Positions 44,210-52,767 are shown, counted from the stretch's first letter. The stretch is 64,000 nucleotides of DNA from Bacillota bacterium (GCA_023435305.1 JAEYRV010000006.1:1-64000); one strand, 5' to 3'. Notes: a model not told the origin generated them from the letters alone. Program-made: numbers and translations.

Positions 44210-45046
44210 TCAGCCCTTGACCGCTCCTAGAGTAACCCCTGAGATCAGATATTTCTGGGCCAGCAATGTGAATAATGTAGCGGGTATCAGTGAGATAGTC
44301 ATAACTGCAAACCTGGGTCCCCAATAAGTATTGCGTCCTGTATCAAATGCCATCAATGCAACAGGAATGGTCTTCGAAGAATCGCGGATCATGAAAATTA
44401 CTGCAAACAGATATTCATTCCATCCGGTCAAAAAGCTGAAAACAGCTGTTGCCGCCAATCCTGTGCCCACCAGCGGCAGAATGAGCGATACGAGTATCTG
44501 CAGCTTATTGCATCCATCAATGATCCCCGATTCTTCGATCTCATATGGAATTTGGGATATGAATCCCATCATCATATATACAGTGAAAGGCAGACAAATC
44601 GCCGTATAGGCTATTATCAAGGCCCACCTTGTATTAAGCAGCCCCAGCTGCCGCATGACCATGTACAAAGGTATTACCAGCGCTATAGCCGGCATCATTC
44701 TGCCAGTCAATATTGCTGCCAGGAGAGTTTTCATGGATCTTTTCCTTGAACGGGCAAACACATATGCAGCCATGGTTCCAAATACCAGAGAAATCAATGT
44801 AGATGTTACAGCAATTATTAAGCTGTTCATGAAGACAGGAAATATCCCCTGTTTGAAAAAAACATCATAATAATGCTGAAACGTAAATATTTTAGGGAAA
44901 TAGAACGGTGGTATGGTAAGTATGTCTCCGGCCGGCTTTATTGATGATAAAACGACCCATACCAATGGTGTAAATGAGACGACAAGGCAAATCAGGATAA
45001 TCACATAAGGCCAAAATTTATAAAATATACTTTTTAGATTTGACAT
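44210..45046 (-). CDS. ABC sugar transporter permease (MalG type)
   Basis: A protein of 278 residues with six membrane helices. The EAA loop near 190 (EIEESGIIDGCNKLQILVSL) is the ATPase-docking site. Pairs with the permease at 45123 to form a CUT1 importer; the ATPase is not in the operon and is probably shared (MsmK-like). Good AAAGGTGGGG ribosome site. Confidence 0.93.
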   Translation of the reverse strand: MSNLKSIFYKFWPYVIILICLVVSFTPLVWVVLSSIKPAGDILTIPPFYFPKIFTFQHYYDVFFKQGIFPVFMNSLIIAVTSTLISLVFGTMAAYVFARSRKRSMKTLLAAILTGRMMPAIALVIPLYMVMRQLGLLNTRWALIIAYTAICLPFTVYMMMGFISQIPYEIEESGIIDGCNKLQILVSLILPLVGTGLAATAVFSFLTGWNEYLFAVIFMIRDSSKTIPVALMAFDTGRNTYWGPRFAVMTISLIPATLFTLLAQKYLISGVTLGAVKG

Positions 45047-45122
45047 TTTTCCCCCACCTTTATATTTTTTCCGGTTCTTCCACTGATTAATGATAGAGAT
45101 TACTAATGCTATATAATAGGGA

Positions 45123-46019
45123 TCAATCGCTGTCTTTAATAGAAATGAACTTAACTACAAGCTGACTCAGAAGCAGTATCATGATAGTTATCAGTAACGC
45201 AGATGTCGCTCCAATACTTGTTTTAAATGTTCCAAATCCAAGCTTGTACGTGTATATGCTCATAACCTCTGTCAATTTACCGGGTCCGCCCTTCGTAGTG
45301 GCTATAATTGTGTCATAGATTCGAAGGACATCCATCAGACGCATTGTTACGGCTACTTTTAAAACCGGATTCAGCATCGGCATAGTAATATATCTGAACT
45401 TATGCCATGCATTCGCTCCATCTACTGTGGAGGCTTCATACAGTGAACGATCTATTGTTTTAAGCCCGGATGCCAGGATCAGCATGATCATTGGAGTACA
45501 TTGCCAGGTATCCATAGCGACTATTGACCATATCGTTGTACTTGGGTCAGAAAACCAAACTTTTGAAGGGATTCCGAAAATCGAAAGTATCGGATTGAGC
45601 ATACCATATGTTGAATCTGCAAAAATGAACCATGTCAGGCCAACCATGATAGGCATCAACATATATGGAATAAAGAGAACTCCTCTGAAAAAGCCCATCC
45701 CGGCGGGCGTTTTACCAAAGGGACCGCGAATATTCAACAGCAGCGCAAGCCCCAGACCCAATACAAGCTGCAGAACAACACTTGTAATACCTATTATGAG
45801 AGTTACTTTAATTGAATTCCAAAAGTCGGGATCGGATAAAATGGTTACATAATTTTGAAACCATACAAATTTTCGTTCTATTTTGGGGTTGTTCAATACA
45901 ATATTAAGAAAGCTGAGCCCCAAATTATAAACCATAGGCATAAACTGTATAAAAGCCATAATAACAACTGCAGGTAATAGGAACCAGGTGTACTCAAGTT
46001 TTTTAGTTTTCAACAACAC
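45123..46019 (-). CDS. ABC sugar transporter permease (MalF type)
   Basis: A protein of 298 residues with six helices and the EAA loop SLYEASTVDGANAWHKFRYI near 200. First gene of the leftward sugar operon. The start is GTG 46019 or one of two following TTG codons; the AAGGG site fits TTG 46016 best. The leader from the promoter at 46272-46300 is about 250 nt long and holds the second operator-like motif. Confidence 0.9.
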   Translation of the reverse strand: MLLKTKKLEYTWFLLPAVVIMAFIQFMPMVYNLGLSFLNIVLNNPKIERKFVWFQNYVTILSDPDFWNSIKVTLIIGITSVVLQLVLGLGLALLLNIRGPFGKTPAGMGFFRGVLFIPYMLMPIMVGLTWFIFADSTYGMLNPILSIFGIPSKVWFSDPSTTIWSIVAMDTWQCTPMIMLILASGLKTIDRSLYEASTVDGANAWHKFRYITMPMLNPVLKVAVTMRLMDVLRIYDTIIATTKGGPGKLTEVMSIYTYKLGFGTFKTSIGATSALLITIMILLLSQLVVKFISIKDSD

Positions 46020-46059
46020 ACCAACCCTTTCTTAAGTGTCATTTGGAAAAATGCTGGAT

Positions 46060-46073
46060 TGTTTGCGCACACG
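46060..46073. promoter_or_regulatory. candidate LacI operator, proximal
   Basis: TGTTTGCGCACACG, sharing 12 of 14 bases with the motif at 46244. Imperfect dyad TGT/ACA about a CG-containing centre. Confidence 0.45.
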
Positions 46074-46243
46074 TTTTTACGAATGAAACTTTATATATAA
46101 AAATGCAAAAATAGTTCCTGTATTGCTGTTATATAATAATGAAGTTCTCTAGGCCGCTAAATATACGCATTACGAAATAGGGTTGATAAAGTGATTGCTA
46201 ATAATGCAAAATTATTCATAGTGAAAGTAACCCCCGATATTTT

Positions 46244-46257
46244 TGTGTACGCACACG
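46244..46257. promoter_or_regulatory. candidate LacI operator, at the promoter
   Basis: TGTGTACGCACACG with dyad TGTG/CACA. It lies 15-28 bp downstream of the -10 box on the minus strand, where a repressor would block the polymerase. 184 bp from the second copy, compatible with looping. Confidence 0.5.
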
Positions 46258-46271
46258 ATTTCTGTATTTAT

Positions 46272-46300
46272 ATATTACAATACCCAAAAAACTTTGTCAA
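46272..46300 (-). promoter_or_regulatory. promoter of the sugar-utilisation operon
   Basis: Minus strand TTGACA (46300-46295), 17-bp spacer, TAATAT (46277-46272). Confidence 0.78.
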
Positions 46301-46396
46301 TACTATTCACCATCTTTTACATGGCCACAAGGATTTTTTCTTAGCCAATATGTTTGTGTAATTCAGAATAGTTCAGGCAATTTCATGCATTAAAAA

Positions 46397-46426
46397 AAAC
46401 TGCAAGCATTAAGCTTGCAGTTTTTC
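46397..46426 (-). terminator. terminator behind the tRNA fragment (bidirectional)
   Basis: AAACTGCAAGC-ATTAA-GCTTGCAGTTT with A/T runs on both sides. It is the original terminator of the interrupted tRNA gene. Confidence 0.88.
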
Positions 46427-46458
46427 TGGCGACCCGGAAGGGACTCGAACCCTCGACC
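46427..46458 (-). pseudogene. 3' fragment of tRNA (probably tRNA-Asp), left boundary of an integrated element
   Basis: Minus strand reads the variable region, a full T-arm (GAGGG-TTCGAGT-CCCTT), acceptor strand CCGGGTC, discriminator G and CCA. This end matches the pattern I recall for clostridial tRNA-Asp. The D-arm and anticodon arm are missing: past 46458 sequence changes to an inverted repeat CCGTGGT/ACCACGG (46457-46481) and then the recombinase gene. The rest of the tRNA was not found in the window. Confidence 0.75.
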
Positions 46459-46513
46459 GTGGTGTGCAAATAAAACCACGGATTTGTTATTTCTATTTTC
46501 AAATATCGGCTGC

Positions 46514-48181
46514 TCACATCGTGATGTGCACATACCCGACGTACTTAAAGTAGATCGTAACTTTCTGGGTTTTACTGCCGTCCGGCTGCGTCTCCCGCTG
46601 GGATACTTCGATCCGCTCGATCAGCGTGTGCAGCACGTGGGCGTCCAGTTCCTGTAGGTCTGTGTACTTTTCGATCAAAGAGGCGAACTGTTCCGCCTTG
46701 ATGACAGCCTCGTCCACTTCCCGCGCGGCGGCTTCATAATCATCCAACACCGCTTTAAGCTCCCGCTGTTCCTGCTCATACCCAGCGGCCAGTGTGGCGA
46801 ACCGTTCGTCTGTAATTGCCCCGGCAGCGTTCTGCTCCAGCAGCTTGCGGATAATTCCGTCCAGCGTCTCGATTCGCTTATGGGCCTTCTCCGCTTCCTT
46901 TTTTCGATCCTTCAGCTTGCCCTGCGCGCTCTCCGCCAGCGCCGCCGTCAGCATCTTCTCGTAGCGGTTATGATACAAACGGGCATATTGCGCGTTGCGC
47001 CGGATGGCATCCAGTACGATGGCCTTGATCTGCTTTTCGCTGATGTAATGGGTCGAGCAGTATTCCTTGCCATAGCGCATATAGTACCAGCATTTGAATT
47101 GTCCGCTGTCCGGAACGGTCTTTCTCGGCGCTCGGGAGTAGGACAGTGCGCTTCCGCAGTCGGCGCAATAGAGAAGCCCAGCAAACATTTGAGGTTCCCC
47201 GTCCTTGCAGGCGCGGGAGCGGACGGCGATTTGCTTTTGGACGTTCTCCCACTGCGCCGGCGTGGTCAGTGCTTCGTGAGTATTCTCCGCCACGATACAG
47301 TTTTCTTCCGGTGCTTTTTCGCTCTTGCCCTTCATCGTCTTGCTGGTGCGGCGCCCGTTGACAGTGTGGCCCAGATAGACCGGATTGGTCAGAATCGCCT
47401 TGACAGACGTCACATGCCATTTGGACTCGTGTAAATAGTAGCCGTTGGTGAAATAATCCGGATTCTTCTCAATAAAGTAGGAGATGGGATTAAGGACACC
47501 CTCGTTTTGCATGGTTTTGGCGATTTTGTTATACCCAGCGCCATCTTCTGCCATCGCGAAGATCCGCCTCACAATTCCGGCGGCTTCCTCGTCCACAAGC
47601 AAATGGTGCCGATCCTGCGGATCGCGGATGTACCCATACGGTGCTTTGGACCCAAGAAACATTCCGTGCTTCGCCCTCGCTTTTTTCGCGTCCCGCGTTT
47701 TCTCCGAAATGTTCTGCGCATACTCGTAGTTCATGATGTTGAGGATGGGCACATTCAATCCGTAGTTGCCGTTGGCGCTGTCCACGCGGTCGCCAATGGC
47801 GATGAAGCGTACCCCTTTTTCAATAAAATATTTATGAAGATAAACGCCTGCCTCGAAGTAGTTGCGGGCGAAACGCGAGAGATCTTTGCATACGACGGTG
47901 TTGATTTCGCCGCGTTCGATGGCCTCAATCATCCGCTTGAACGCGGGGCGTTCAAAAGTGGTACCGGAGACGCCGTCGTCAAGGAACATCTCGACCAGAA
48001 CATAGTCATGCTCCTTGCAATAATCCGTAATAATGGATTTCTGTGTCTGGATACTCTCGCTCTCACCTTTGCTACGATCCTCAACCGACAGCCTTCCGTA
48101 GCCGCCGACTTTCACGATATTCACTTTATTTTCGGTTAGATAAATGGGACTTATAAGATTCGCTGCTGCCTGTGTTTGCAT
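46514..48181 (-). CDS. large serine recombinase of an integrative/mobilizable element
   Basis: A protein of 555 residues. Catalytic resolvase domain at about 22-170, with Ser32 in YGRLSVEDR and the CKDLSRFARN arginine motif. The recombinase domain follows (about 190-300), then a zinc-ribbon (LLYCADCGSALSYSR, later C-x-H), a coiled coil and a DUF4368-like end. This is the TnpX/Tn4451-type architecture that excises and integrates elements without a cofactor. ATG 48181 has an AAGGAG site. A perfect CACATCGTGATGTG palindrome overlaps the stop codon. Confidence 0.95.
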   Translation of the reverse strand: MQTQAAANLISPIYLTENKVNIVKVGGYGRLSVEDRSKGESESIQTQKSIITDYCKEHDYVLVEMFLDDGVSGTTFERPAFKRMIEAIERGEINTVVCKDLSRFARNYFEAGVYLHKYFIEKGVRFIAIGDRVDSANGNYGLNVPILNIMNYEYAQNISEKTRDAKKARAKHGMFLGSKAPYGYIRDPQDRHHLLVDEEAAGIVRRIFAMAEDGAGYNKIAKTMQNEGVLNPISYFIEKNPDYFTNGYYLHESKWHVTSVKAILTNPVYLGHTVNGRRTSKTMKGKSEKAPEENCIVAENTHEALTTPAQWENVQKQIAVRSRACKDGEPQMFAGLLYCADCGSALSYSRAPRKTVPDSGQFKCWYYMRYGKEYCSTHYISEKQIKAIVLDAIRRNAQYARLYHNRYEKMLTAALAESAQGKLKDRKKEAEKAHKRIETLDGIIRKLLEQNAAGAITDERFATLAAGYEQEQRELKAVLDDYEAAAREVDEAVIKAEQFASLIEKYTDLQELDAHVLHTLIERIEVSQRETQPDGSKTQKVTIYFKYVGYVHITM

Positions 48182-48273
48182 AATTCGCTCCTTCCTCGGA
48201 CTGTCGTCCCTGCAGCAGCAACCTGTCAAACACACGATACCACAGGTTCTGCCGCAAAGCTATTGAAATGATT

Positions 48274-48474
48274 TCAGACTGCGGCTTTTTTATCACTATC
48301 GTCCGGCGTATAATCGTCAGGTTTGAGATCATCCAGCATCAGCTTTCCCAAGAGACGGAAAATGCTGTCTTCGCCAAGGTAGCGGCTCTCCACAAGGAAT
48401 GTCGTACCGTTGATTTCCAGCGCTGTTTCTCCCAGATGAACCGGCAGAAGATAATTGGTCGGTTTATTTTTCAT
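48274..48474 (-). CDS. TnpW-like transposon-encoded small protein
   Basis: A protein of 66 residues with the IN-GTTF-VESRY core seen in small proteins next to TnpX-type recombinases. Function unknown. ATG 48474 with AAAGGA is preferred to the longer frame. Transcribed with the relaxase upstream and recombinase downstream. Confidence 0.65.
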   Translation of the reverse strand: MKNKPTNYLLPVHLGETALEINGTTFLVESRYLGEDSIFRLLGKLMLDDLKPDDYTPDDSDKKAAV

Positions 48475-48558
48475 CGTATTTTCCTTTCTTTGTGGTTGGC
48501 GCGGGAGCACGGAGACTCCCGCGCCCAGGTTAATTTTTGGGGAATCGGATACCCCTGG

Positions 48559-49902
48559 TCACCCCAAGGTCTGCTGCCATGTTTGCTCATCCTCGTGATC
48601 GTCCACCTTATGGCCGAGAGCAATTTTCTTTTCACGCTCTTTGGTGAACGCTTTTCGGTCTGTGTACGGATTTATGGTTGTGGCGTCAATTACGGGAACA
48701 GTATCCTGAGTGCGCTCCAGAGCGTGTCCCAGCTGTGCCACATTGCCCAGAGCACCAGCAGGATCACCGGAATTAGCAGCCACGTCGGGCTGAGATGTGG
48801 AATGTGCAGATGCAGCCGCGGGAGAGAGATACGCCGCTCTCTCCGTTTCCCAGCCTGTTGCAACATCTCCCGCATCGCCGCCACATCCCGCGCCAGCGCC
48901 GCGATCTGCTCCTGGGTCGGGTACGTTCTCGGCCTCTGCGAAAGCTCCCGCACGAGCGCCGTCTGCGCGGCCACGCGGCGTTCCAGTGAACTCAGCGTCT
49001 GGTGCAATTCCGCCCACTCCGCCTGTGTCGGATGCGGCTCGGGTTGTGCCGCCGTTGTCGGCTCTTGCCGCGTCATAGAACCCCGCGGATGATTCAGCCA
49101 CTTCAATTCCTCCATGGACAATTCTCTCTCGGATTCGGAACTCACGCCCCATCGCCTCCTTCAGATATCGTTCGTCGTGCAGCCGGTCATCCCGGCACTT
49201 CATCCCGCCAGGGGTTGTGTAAGTAATGCTTTTTCTGGAATCCTGCCAGCGGACATCGTAACCCTCAGTGCGCATCAGGGTGATGAACTCCTCGCGGGTT
49301 CCGGCATAGCGCATACACTCGTCTATAGTATCCATGAGCCGGAACTTCCAGCTCTCGCCCCTCGCGGCGGCATGGTATTCGGCTGTGGACATGGATTTCA
49401 CTTTTTTCCTTTTCTGACCTTTCTGAAATACCGGCAGGCCGAACATCTCGCACACCTGATCGTTCCGCTGGCGGAGCTCGACCAGCTCCGGTTCACTGAT
49501 GTGGAGCTTACGCCCGTCCTCCAGCGAGACGCTGTTGATGATGAAGTGCGAGTGAACATGGTCGCGGTCACTATGAGTACAAACAAGCACCTCGCGGCCC
49601 TCGAAATACTTACCAAGTTCCATCGCTGCCGCGTGCGCGGTAACCGGATCGACGTCGGCGCCCTTGGGGAAGGACTGCACCATGTGGAAGAACAGGGTTT
49701 TGTCATCCTTGTGGTAGAGCAGCTTCGTACTGAGAAAATCGTCGTAGACGCTCTCGGGCCGGCAGTTGATTCCGCTGACCAGAGACTGTCCCTGCCACAG
49801 CGTTTTCTCCTCCCGCTTCGTGTACGCCATGACCGCCGCCATGCAGGGACGGTTCTGCCCCTTGGGGTAATTCGTAAAACTGATGATGGCTATTTCGCCC
49901 AC
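48559..49902 (-). CDS. MobP-type relaxase/mobilization nuclease
   Basis: A protein of 447 residues. The HUH metal motif is H110-x4-H115-x-H117 and a nicking Tyr is likely near 27. The C-terminal third (about 250-410) is Gly/Ala/Asp-rich and of odd composition because another gene is encoded there in a different frame. The extreme C-terminus (KIALGHKVDDHED) returns to a relaxase-like sequence. The start is unusual: GTG 49902 lies inside its own ribosome site, whereas an ATA codon (residue 4) is well spaced from GGGAGGTG and overlaps the MobC stop codon, and would give MAIISFTNY. It nicks oriT and leads transfer. Confidence 0.92.
   Translation of the reverse strand: MGEIAIISFTNYPKGQNRPCMAAVMAYTKREEKTLWQGQSLVSGINCRPESVYDDFLSTKLLYHKDDKTLFFHMVQSFPKGADVDPVTAHAAAMELGKYFEGREVLVCTHSDRDHVHSHFIINSVSLEDGRKLHISEPELVELRQRNDQVCEMFGLPVFQKGQKRKKVKSMSTAEYHAAARGESWKFRLMDTIDECMRYAGTREEFITLMRTEGYDVRWQDSRKSITYTTPGGMKCRDDRLHDERYLKEAMGREFRIRERIVHGGIEVAESSAGFYDAARADNGGTTRAASDTGGVGGIAPDAEFTGTPRGRADGARAGAFAEAENVPDPGADRGAGAGCGGDAGDVATGWETERAAYLSPAAASAHSTSQPDVAANSGDPAGALGNVAQLGHALERTQDTVPVIDATTINPYTDRKAFTKEREKKIALGHKVDDHEDEQTWQQTLG
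48690..49145 (-). CDS. small membrane protein overprinted in the relaxase gene
   Basis: A 151-residue frame lying wholly within the relaxase gene on the same strand but in another frame. Residues about 40-105 are a charged, probably coiled-coil region and 118-138 a clear membrane helix (WLLIPVILLVLWAMW). The composition is that of a real protein, while the relaxase frame here is low-complexity, so the overlapping gene may be the constrained one. The start is uncertain (MEELKW at residue 11 is possible). A C-terminal anchor suggests a role at the membrane during mobilization. Confidence 0.6.
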   Translation of the reverse strand: MSSESERELSMEELKWLNHPRGSMTRQEPTTAAQPEPHPTQAEWAELHQTLSSLERRVAAQTALVRELSQRPRTYPTQEQIAALARDVAAMREMLQQAGKRRERRISLPRLHLHIPHLSPTWLLIPVILLVLWAMWHSWDTLWSALRILFP

Positions 49903-50204
49903 CTCCCTCGTTCAGCAATCTCTCGCAGCGTCTCGCTGATCTTTTTCAATTCTTTTGCGGCTTCGTCCAGATTGGCAACCGACACTCTGCCCATGTTGGC
50001 CAGCACCGTGAGCTGGTTAAGGTTGTTGCCGATGGCGCGCTGCTGTTTCAGGACTTCCTTCAGATCTTCCACGACCACCACCTGCCTGCCGAGGCAGCAT
50101 CGGGTGGCGTAGTCGCTCTGGGAAAGCCGGGCCTGTCTTGCTTTTCGCTTGATGGTATCCAGATCGCCGGAGGCAATCCGGATGCTGAATGTCGTATCCT
50201 TCAT
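49890..50204 (-). CDS. relaxosome accessory protein, MobC-like
   Basis: A protein of 104 residues with a ribbon-helix-helix-like N-terminus (FSIRIASGDLDTIKRKAR) and a MobC helical tail (IGNNLNQLTVLANMG). It binds oriT and helps the relaxase. ATG 50204 has a GGAGGAG site. Its stop codon overlaps the relaxase start region by a few bases. Confidence 0.92.
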   Translation of the reverse strand: MKDTTFSIRIASGDLDTIKRKARQARLSQSDYATRCCLGRQVVVVEDLKEVLKQQRAIGNNLNQLTVLANMGRVSVANLDEAAKELKKISETLREIAERGRWAK

Positions 50205-50362
50205 ACGCTCCTCCGTTCTACCGGGTGTGGGGCAGGGCCCCGCAAACTGAGCGTTTGGCGGGGCGGCGGCTGTGGCCGACGTCCAGACAAATGCGATGCT
50301 GGCTCTCCCCGAAAGGGGAGAAATCCCCCCGCGGGGCATCTACGCATCCTCCCGTGACAGGT

Positions 50363-50434
50363 GTGACGGCTGTGACAGCAGATTCGGTACTGAGCCTGTG
50401 TCAGGTTTCCCGTCATTCCCGTCACTGCCGTCAC
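50363..50434. other. candidate origin of transfer
   Basis: GTGACGGCTGTGAC (50363-50376) and GTCACTGCCGTCAC (50421-50434) form an inverted repeat with 13 of 14 pairs, 44 nt apart. It lies directly upstream of the MobC gene, the usual oriT site in mobilizable elements. The nick site cannot be located by eye. Confidence 0.5.
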
Positions 50435-50480
50435 GTCGTCGCGAACTTCATATCCCTCGCTTTCACGCGAGCGTAAAAGC

Positions 50481-51551
50481 TCACTCATTTCGTTGCTCCT
50501 CCTCTCCAAGCGCGACCCGCTGCGCTGGGCTCGCGCTTGGGTCAAGAATACGAAGGCGCAGTTCCCGGCGGTCGCGGGTACGGTGGGTTTCAAACATGAT
50601 TCCGCGTGCGGCCAACTCGTCACGGCAGCGGATCAGCCGCTTGGTGAGCGCGGCGGGAACAAGCGGTTCGCCGCTCCGTTTCTCCAGCGCTTCCGCCAGC
50701 TCCGTCGCTGTACCGGTGAACGATTTGTGCACACTGAGGAATTCAGAGAGAAAAATAATGAGCTTATCCTGCGGCTGAGTTTCTGTGGTAACGCTGTCCG
50801 AGAGCAGCTTCCAGACGTGGGTATCCCCGTCAAATTCCAACGTCAACTCCCGATACTCAATGTCTCGCCCGGTACAGTAGAGCGTCGCTGTGCTGCCGCC
50901 GCGCTTGTCCTTGCGGAGAACGAAATTGGAGTCCGTCGCACCGCTGATCCCCGTGGTGCCGGAGATCATGTTCATGGGATCGTCATCGTTCATTTTTCGC
51001 AGGTGGTGGATGAGCAGGATAGCGATGCGGTGCCTGTCCGCCAGCTCCTTCAGGATGCCGAGGTCGCGGTAGTCGCTGGCATAGGGATTTACATCGTTCG
51101 CAATACCGCGGATGCGCTGGAGCGTGTCGATAACGATGAGAGCGGTGCCAGGATGCTCCATGTGAAAACGCTCGATCTGCTGCTCCAGACCTCCGCGAAG
51201 CTTTTCCGACATGGTGGCGAAGAACAGATTCGGTGGTGCGTCATCCGTGATGTCCAGCAGCCGGTTCTGGATGCGAGAATAGCTGTCCTCCAGACAAAGG
51301 TAGAGCACATTGCCTCGCACAGAGGGAAACTCCCACACGTTATCCCCTTTTGCCACGCACAGGCACAGCCACAGTGCCAGCCACGATTTGCCTACCTTCG
51401 GCGCACCAGCGAGGATGTGCAGTCCCTGTGGTAGAAGCCCGCTGATGGTGAATCGGATCGGCGGCAGCGGCGTGTTCATCAGGGTCTCGCCATCTATGGC
51501 GTTCAGCCTGTGTTGGTTCATCATAGCCGCTGGTTTTTTGGCAACTGTCAT
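50481..51551 (-). CDS. RepA-like AAA ATPase/helicase of the mobile element
   Basis: A protein of 356 residues and a RecA-type ATPase. Walker A GAPKVGKS is at 49-56, Walker B in ALIVIDTL near 138, and a LLIHHLRK sensor follows. The C-terminal 100 residues have a winged-helix character. Similar proteins drive replication of excised mobilizable elements and plasmids. Transcribed toward MobC. Confidence 0.88.
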   Translation of the reverse strand: MTVAKKPAAMMNQHRLNAIDGETLMNTPLPPIRFTISGLLPQGLHILAGAPKVGKSWLALWLCLCVAKGDNVWEFPSVRGNVLYLCLEDSYSRIQNRLLDITDDAPPNLFFATMSEKLRGGLEQQIERFHMEHPGTALIVIDTLQRIRGIANDVNPYASDYRDLGILKELADRHRIAILLIHHLRKMNDDDPMNMISGTTGISGATDSNFVLRKDKRGGSTATLYCTGRDIEYRELTLEFDGDTHVWKLLSDSVTTETQPQDKLIIFLSEFLSVHKSFTGTATELAEALEKRSGEPLVPAALTKRLIRCRDELAARGIMFETHRTRDRRELRLRILDPSASPAQRVALGEEEQRNE

Positions 51552-51693
51552 TTTGATTCTTCCTTTCTTTTGAGAATTGAGAGACTCTTGGTTCTATCGT
51601 CAGTGTAGCAACTTTCCCTCTTGCGGTCGCCGTTTGAGCGTGATAAGATATAGCAGATAAAATAAAATTATCGTATATATCTTGGAGGGACAC

Positions 51694-52767
51694 ATGGATA
51701 GACCGAAATCGACCGCTGATGAGTTTGCGGCTCCGCTCACGCTCTCGCTGGAGGAGAACAGCTGCATCTTTACAATCAAGTGGCGGAACGCGCCGGGGAT
51801 GCTGGTGGAGAAATTTGAGTCCCCGCAGGAACTCCTGACGGTATTTCTCAACGGGGATTATCTTCGGCTGATTACCTCAAGGGATCTGCTCAATATGGAG
51901 TTGACGGACGCTCCGCAGTTTTACGAGTGGCTGACTACTTATGACCGGGAGCGGGTCATGAATCTGATTGGGCAACTCTATTTTTCCAAATCCGCCGACG
52001 TGAACGCGCTGCCGCCGAGCCAGCGGCTGCGGGTATATCTCACCTTCGACCGAACGCTTTTCTCCGTGGAAGCACGGGAGCAGGAGTATTCCTGCTTTTG
52101 GAAGGTGCTGCGCAATCATGCTCTTGCGGATGAAGCCTTCGGGAAATATTCCGGGCAAAATAAGCGCCGGAATACGGGTACGCGGCGTGAGGCTGATTTT
52201 GAAGCTGCTTGCAAAACGGTAAAGGAATACAATCTCCGGATTCCACGCGGAACCATGGCACGGCTTGAGGAGCCGCAGGAGTTGGTGATGTATCTGCTGC
52301 GGGAAACGATCCTATCGGATAAGCACATTAAAAAGTGCGAATTCTGCGGTCGGTTTTTCATTCCCCGGCGCAGCACCCGGCAATACTGCTCGCCGGCGTG
52401 TGCCAGCAAGCAGCGGAACCTTGACGGCTTCTGCGGCGAGACGGAGGTCAGCGCAGCGTATAAACGCATTGTGGCCAACCTAACCGCAAAGGATAAAAAG
52501 CAAAAAGAGCTCCGCCGCCAGTATTGCCTGGACGGCGGAGCCGTGGTGAAGCCGCGTGAGGTGCTGCGGCAGTTTTATGATGAAAACTATACCCATCAGG
52601 AGCAATTCCGCTCGGCGTGGGAGGCGCTGAACAAGGCAGAGAAAAAAAGCTGGGCGGATCGCCAGGCATACGAGCAGGCCAAAGCGGATTATCTTTCCTG
52701 GCTGGACAGTCGGCTTAGCTACGCCAAGCGGATTCATATTGATAATGACAGCATTTTGGATGAGTAG
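51694..52767 (+). CDS. zinc-finger protein, DUF6076-like
   Basis: A protein of 357 residues, function unknown. Near residue 210 there is a zinc knuckle C-x2-C-x11-C-x3-C (CEFCGRFF then YCSPAC). The N-terminal half has no recognisable motif. Such proteins are frequent accessory genes on clostridial mobile elements. ATG 51694 has a GGAGGG site. It is divergent from the ATPase gene and ends at a bidirectional terminator. Confidence 0.75.
   Translation: MDRPKSTADEFAAPLTLSLEENSCIFTIKWRNAPGMLVEKFESPQELLTVFLNGDYLRLITSRDLLNMELTDAPQFYEWLTTYDRERVMNLIGQLYFSKSADVNALPPSQRLRVYLTFDRTLFSVEAREQEYSCFWKVLRNHALADEAFGKYSGQNKRRNTGTRREADFEAACKTVKEYNLRIPRGTMARLEEPQELVMYLLRETILSDKHIKKCEFCGRFFIPRRSTRQYCSPACASKQRNLDGFCGETEVSAAYKRIVANLTAKDKKQKELRRQYCLDGGAVVKPREVLRQFYDENYTHQEQFRSAWEALNKAEKKSWADRQAYEQAKADYLSWLDSRLSYAKRIHIDNDSILDE

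Noticed and set aside
49114..51434. Long rightward frames of about 310-330 residues over MobC/relaxase/ATPase
   Set aside because: Antisense shadows typical of GC-rich coding DNA; the leftward frames carry the family motifs and ribosome sites.
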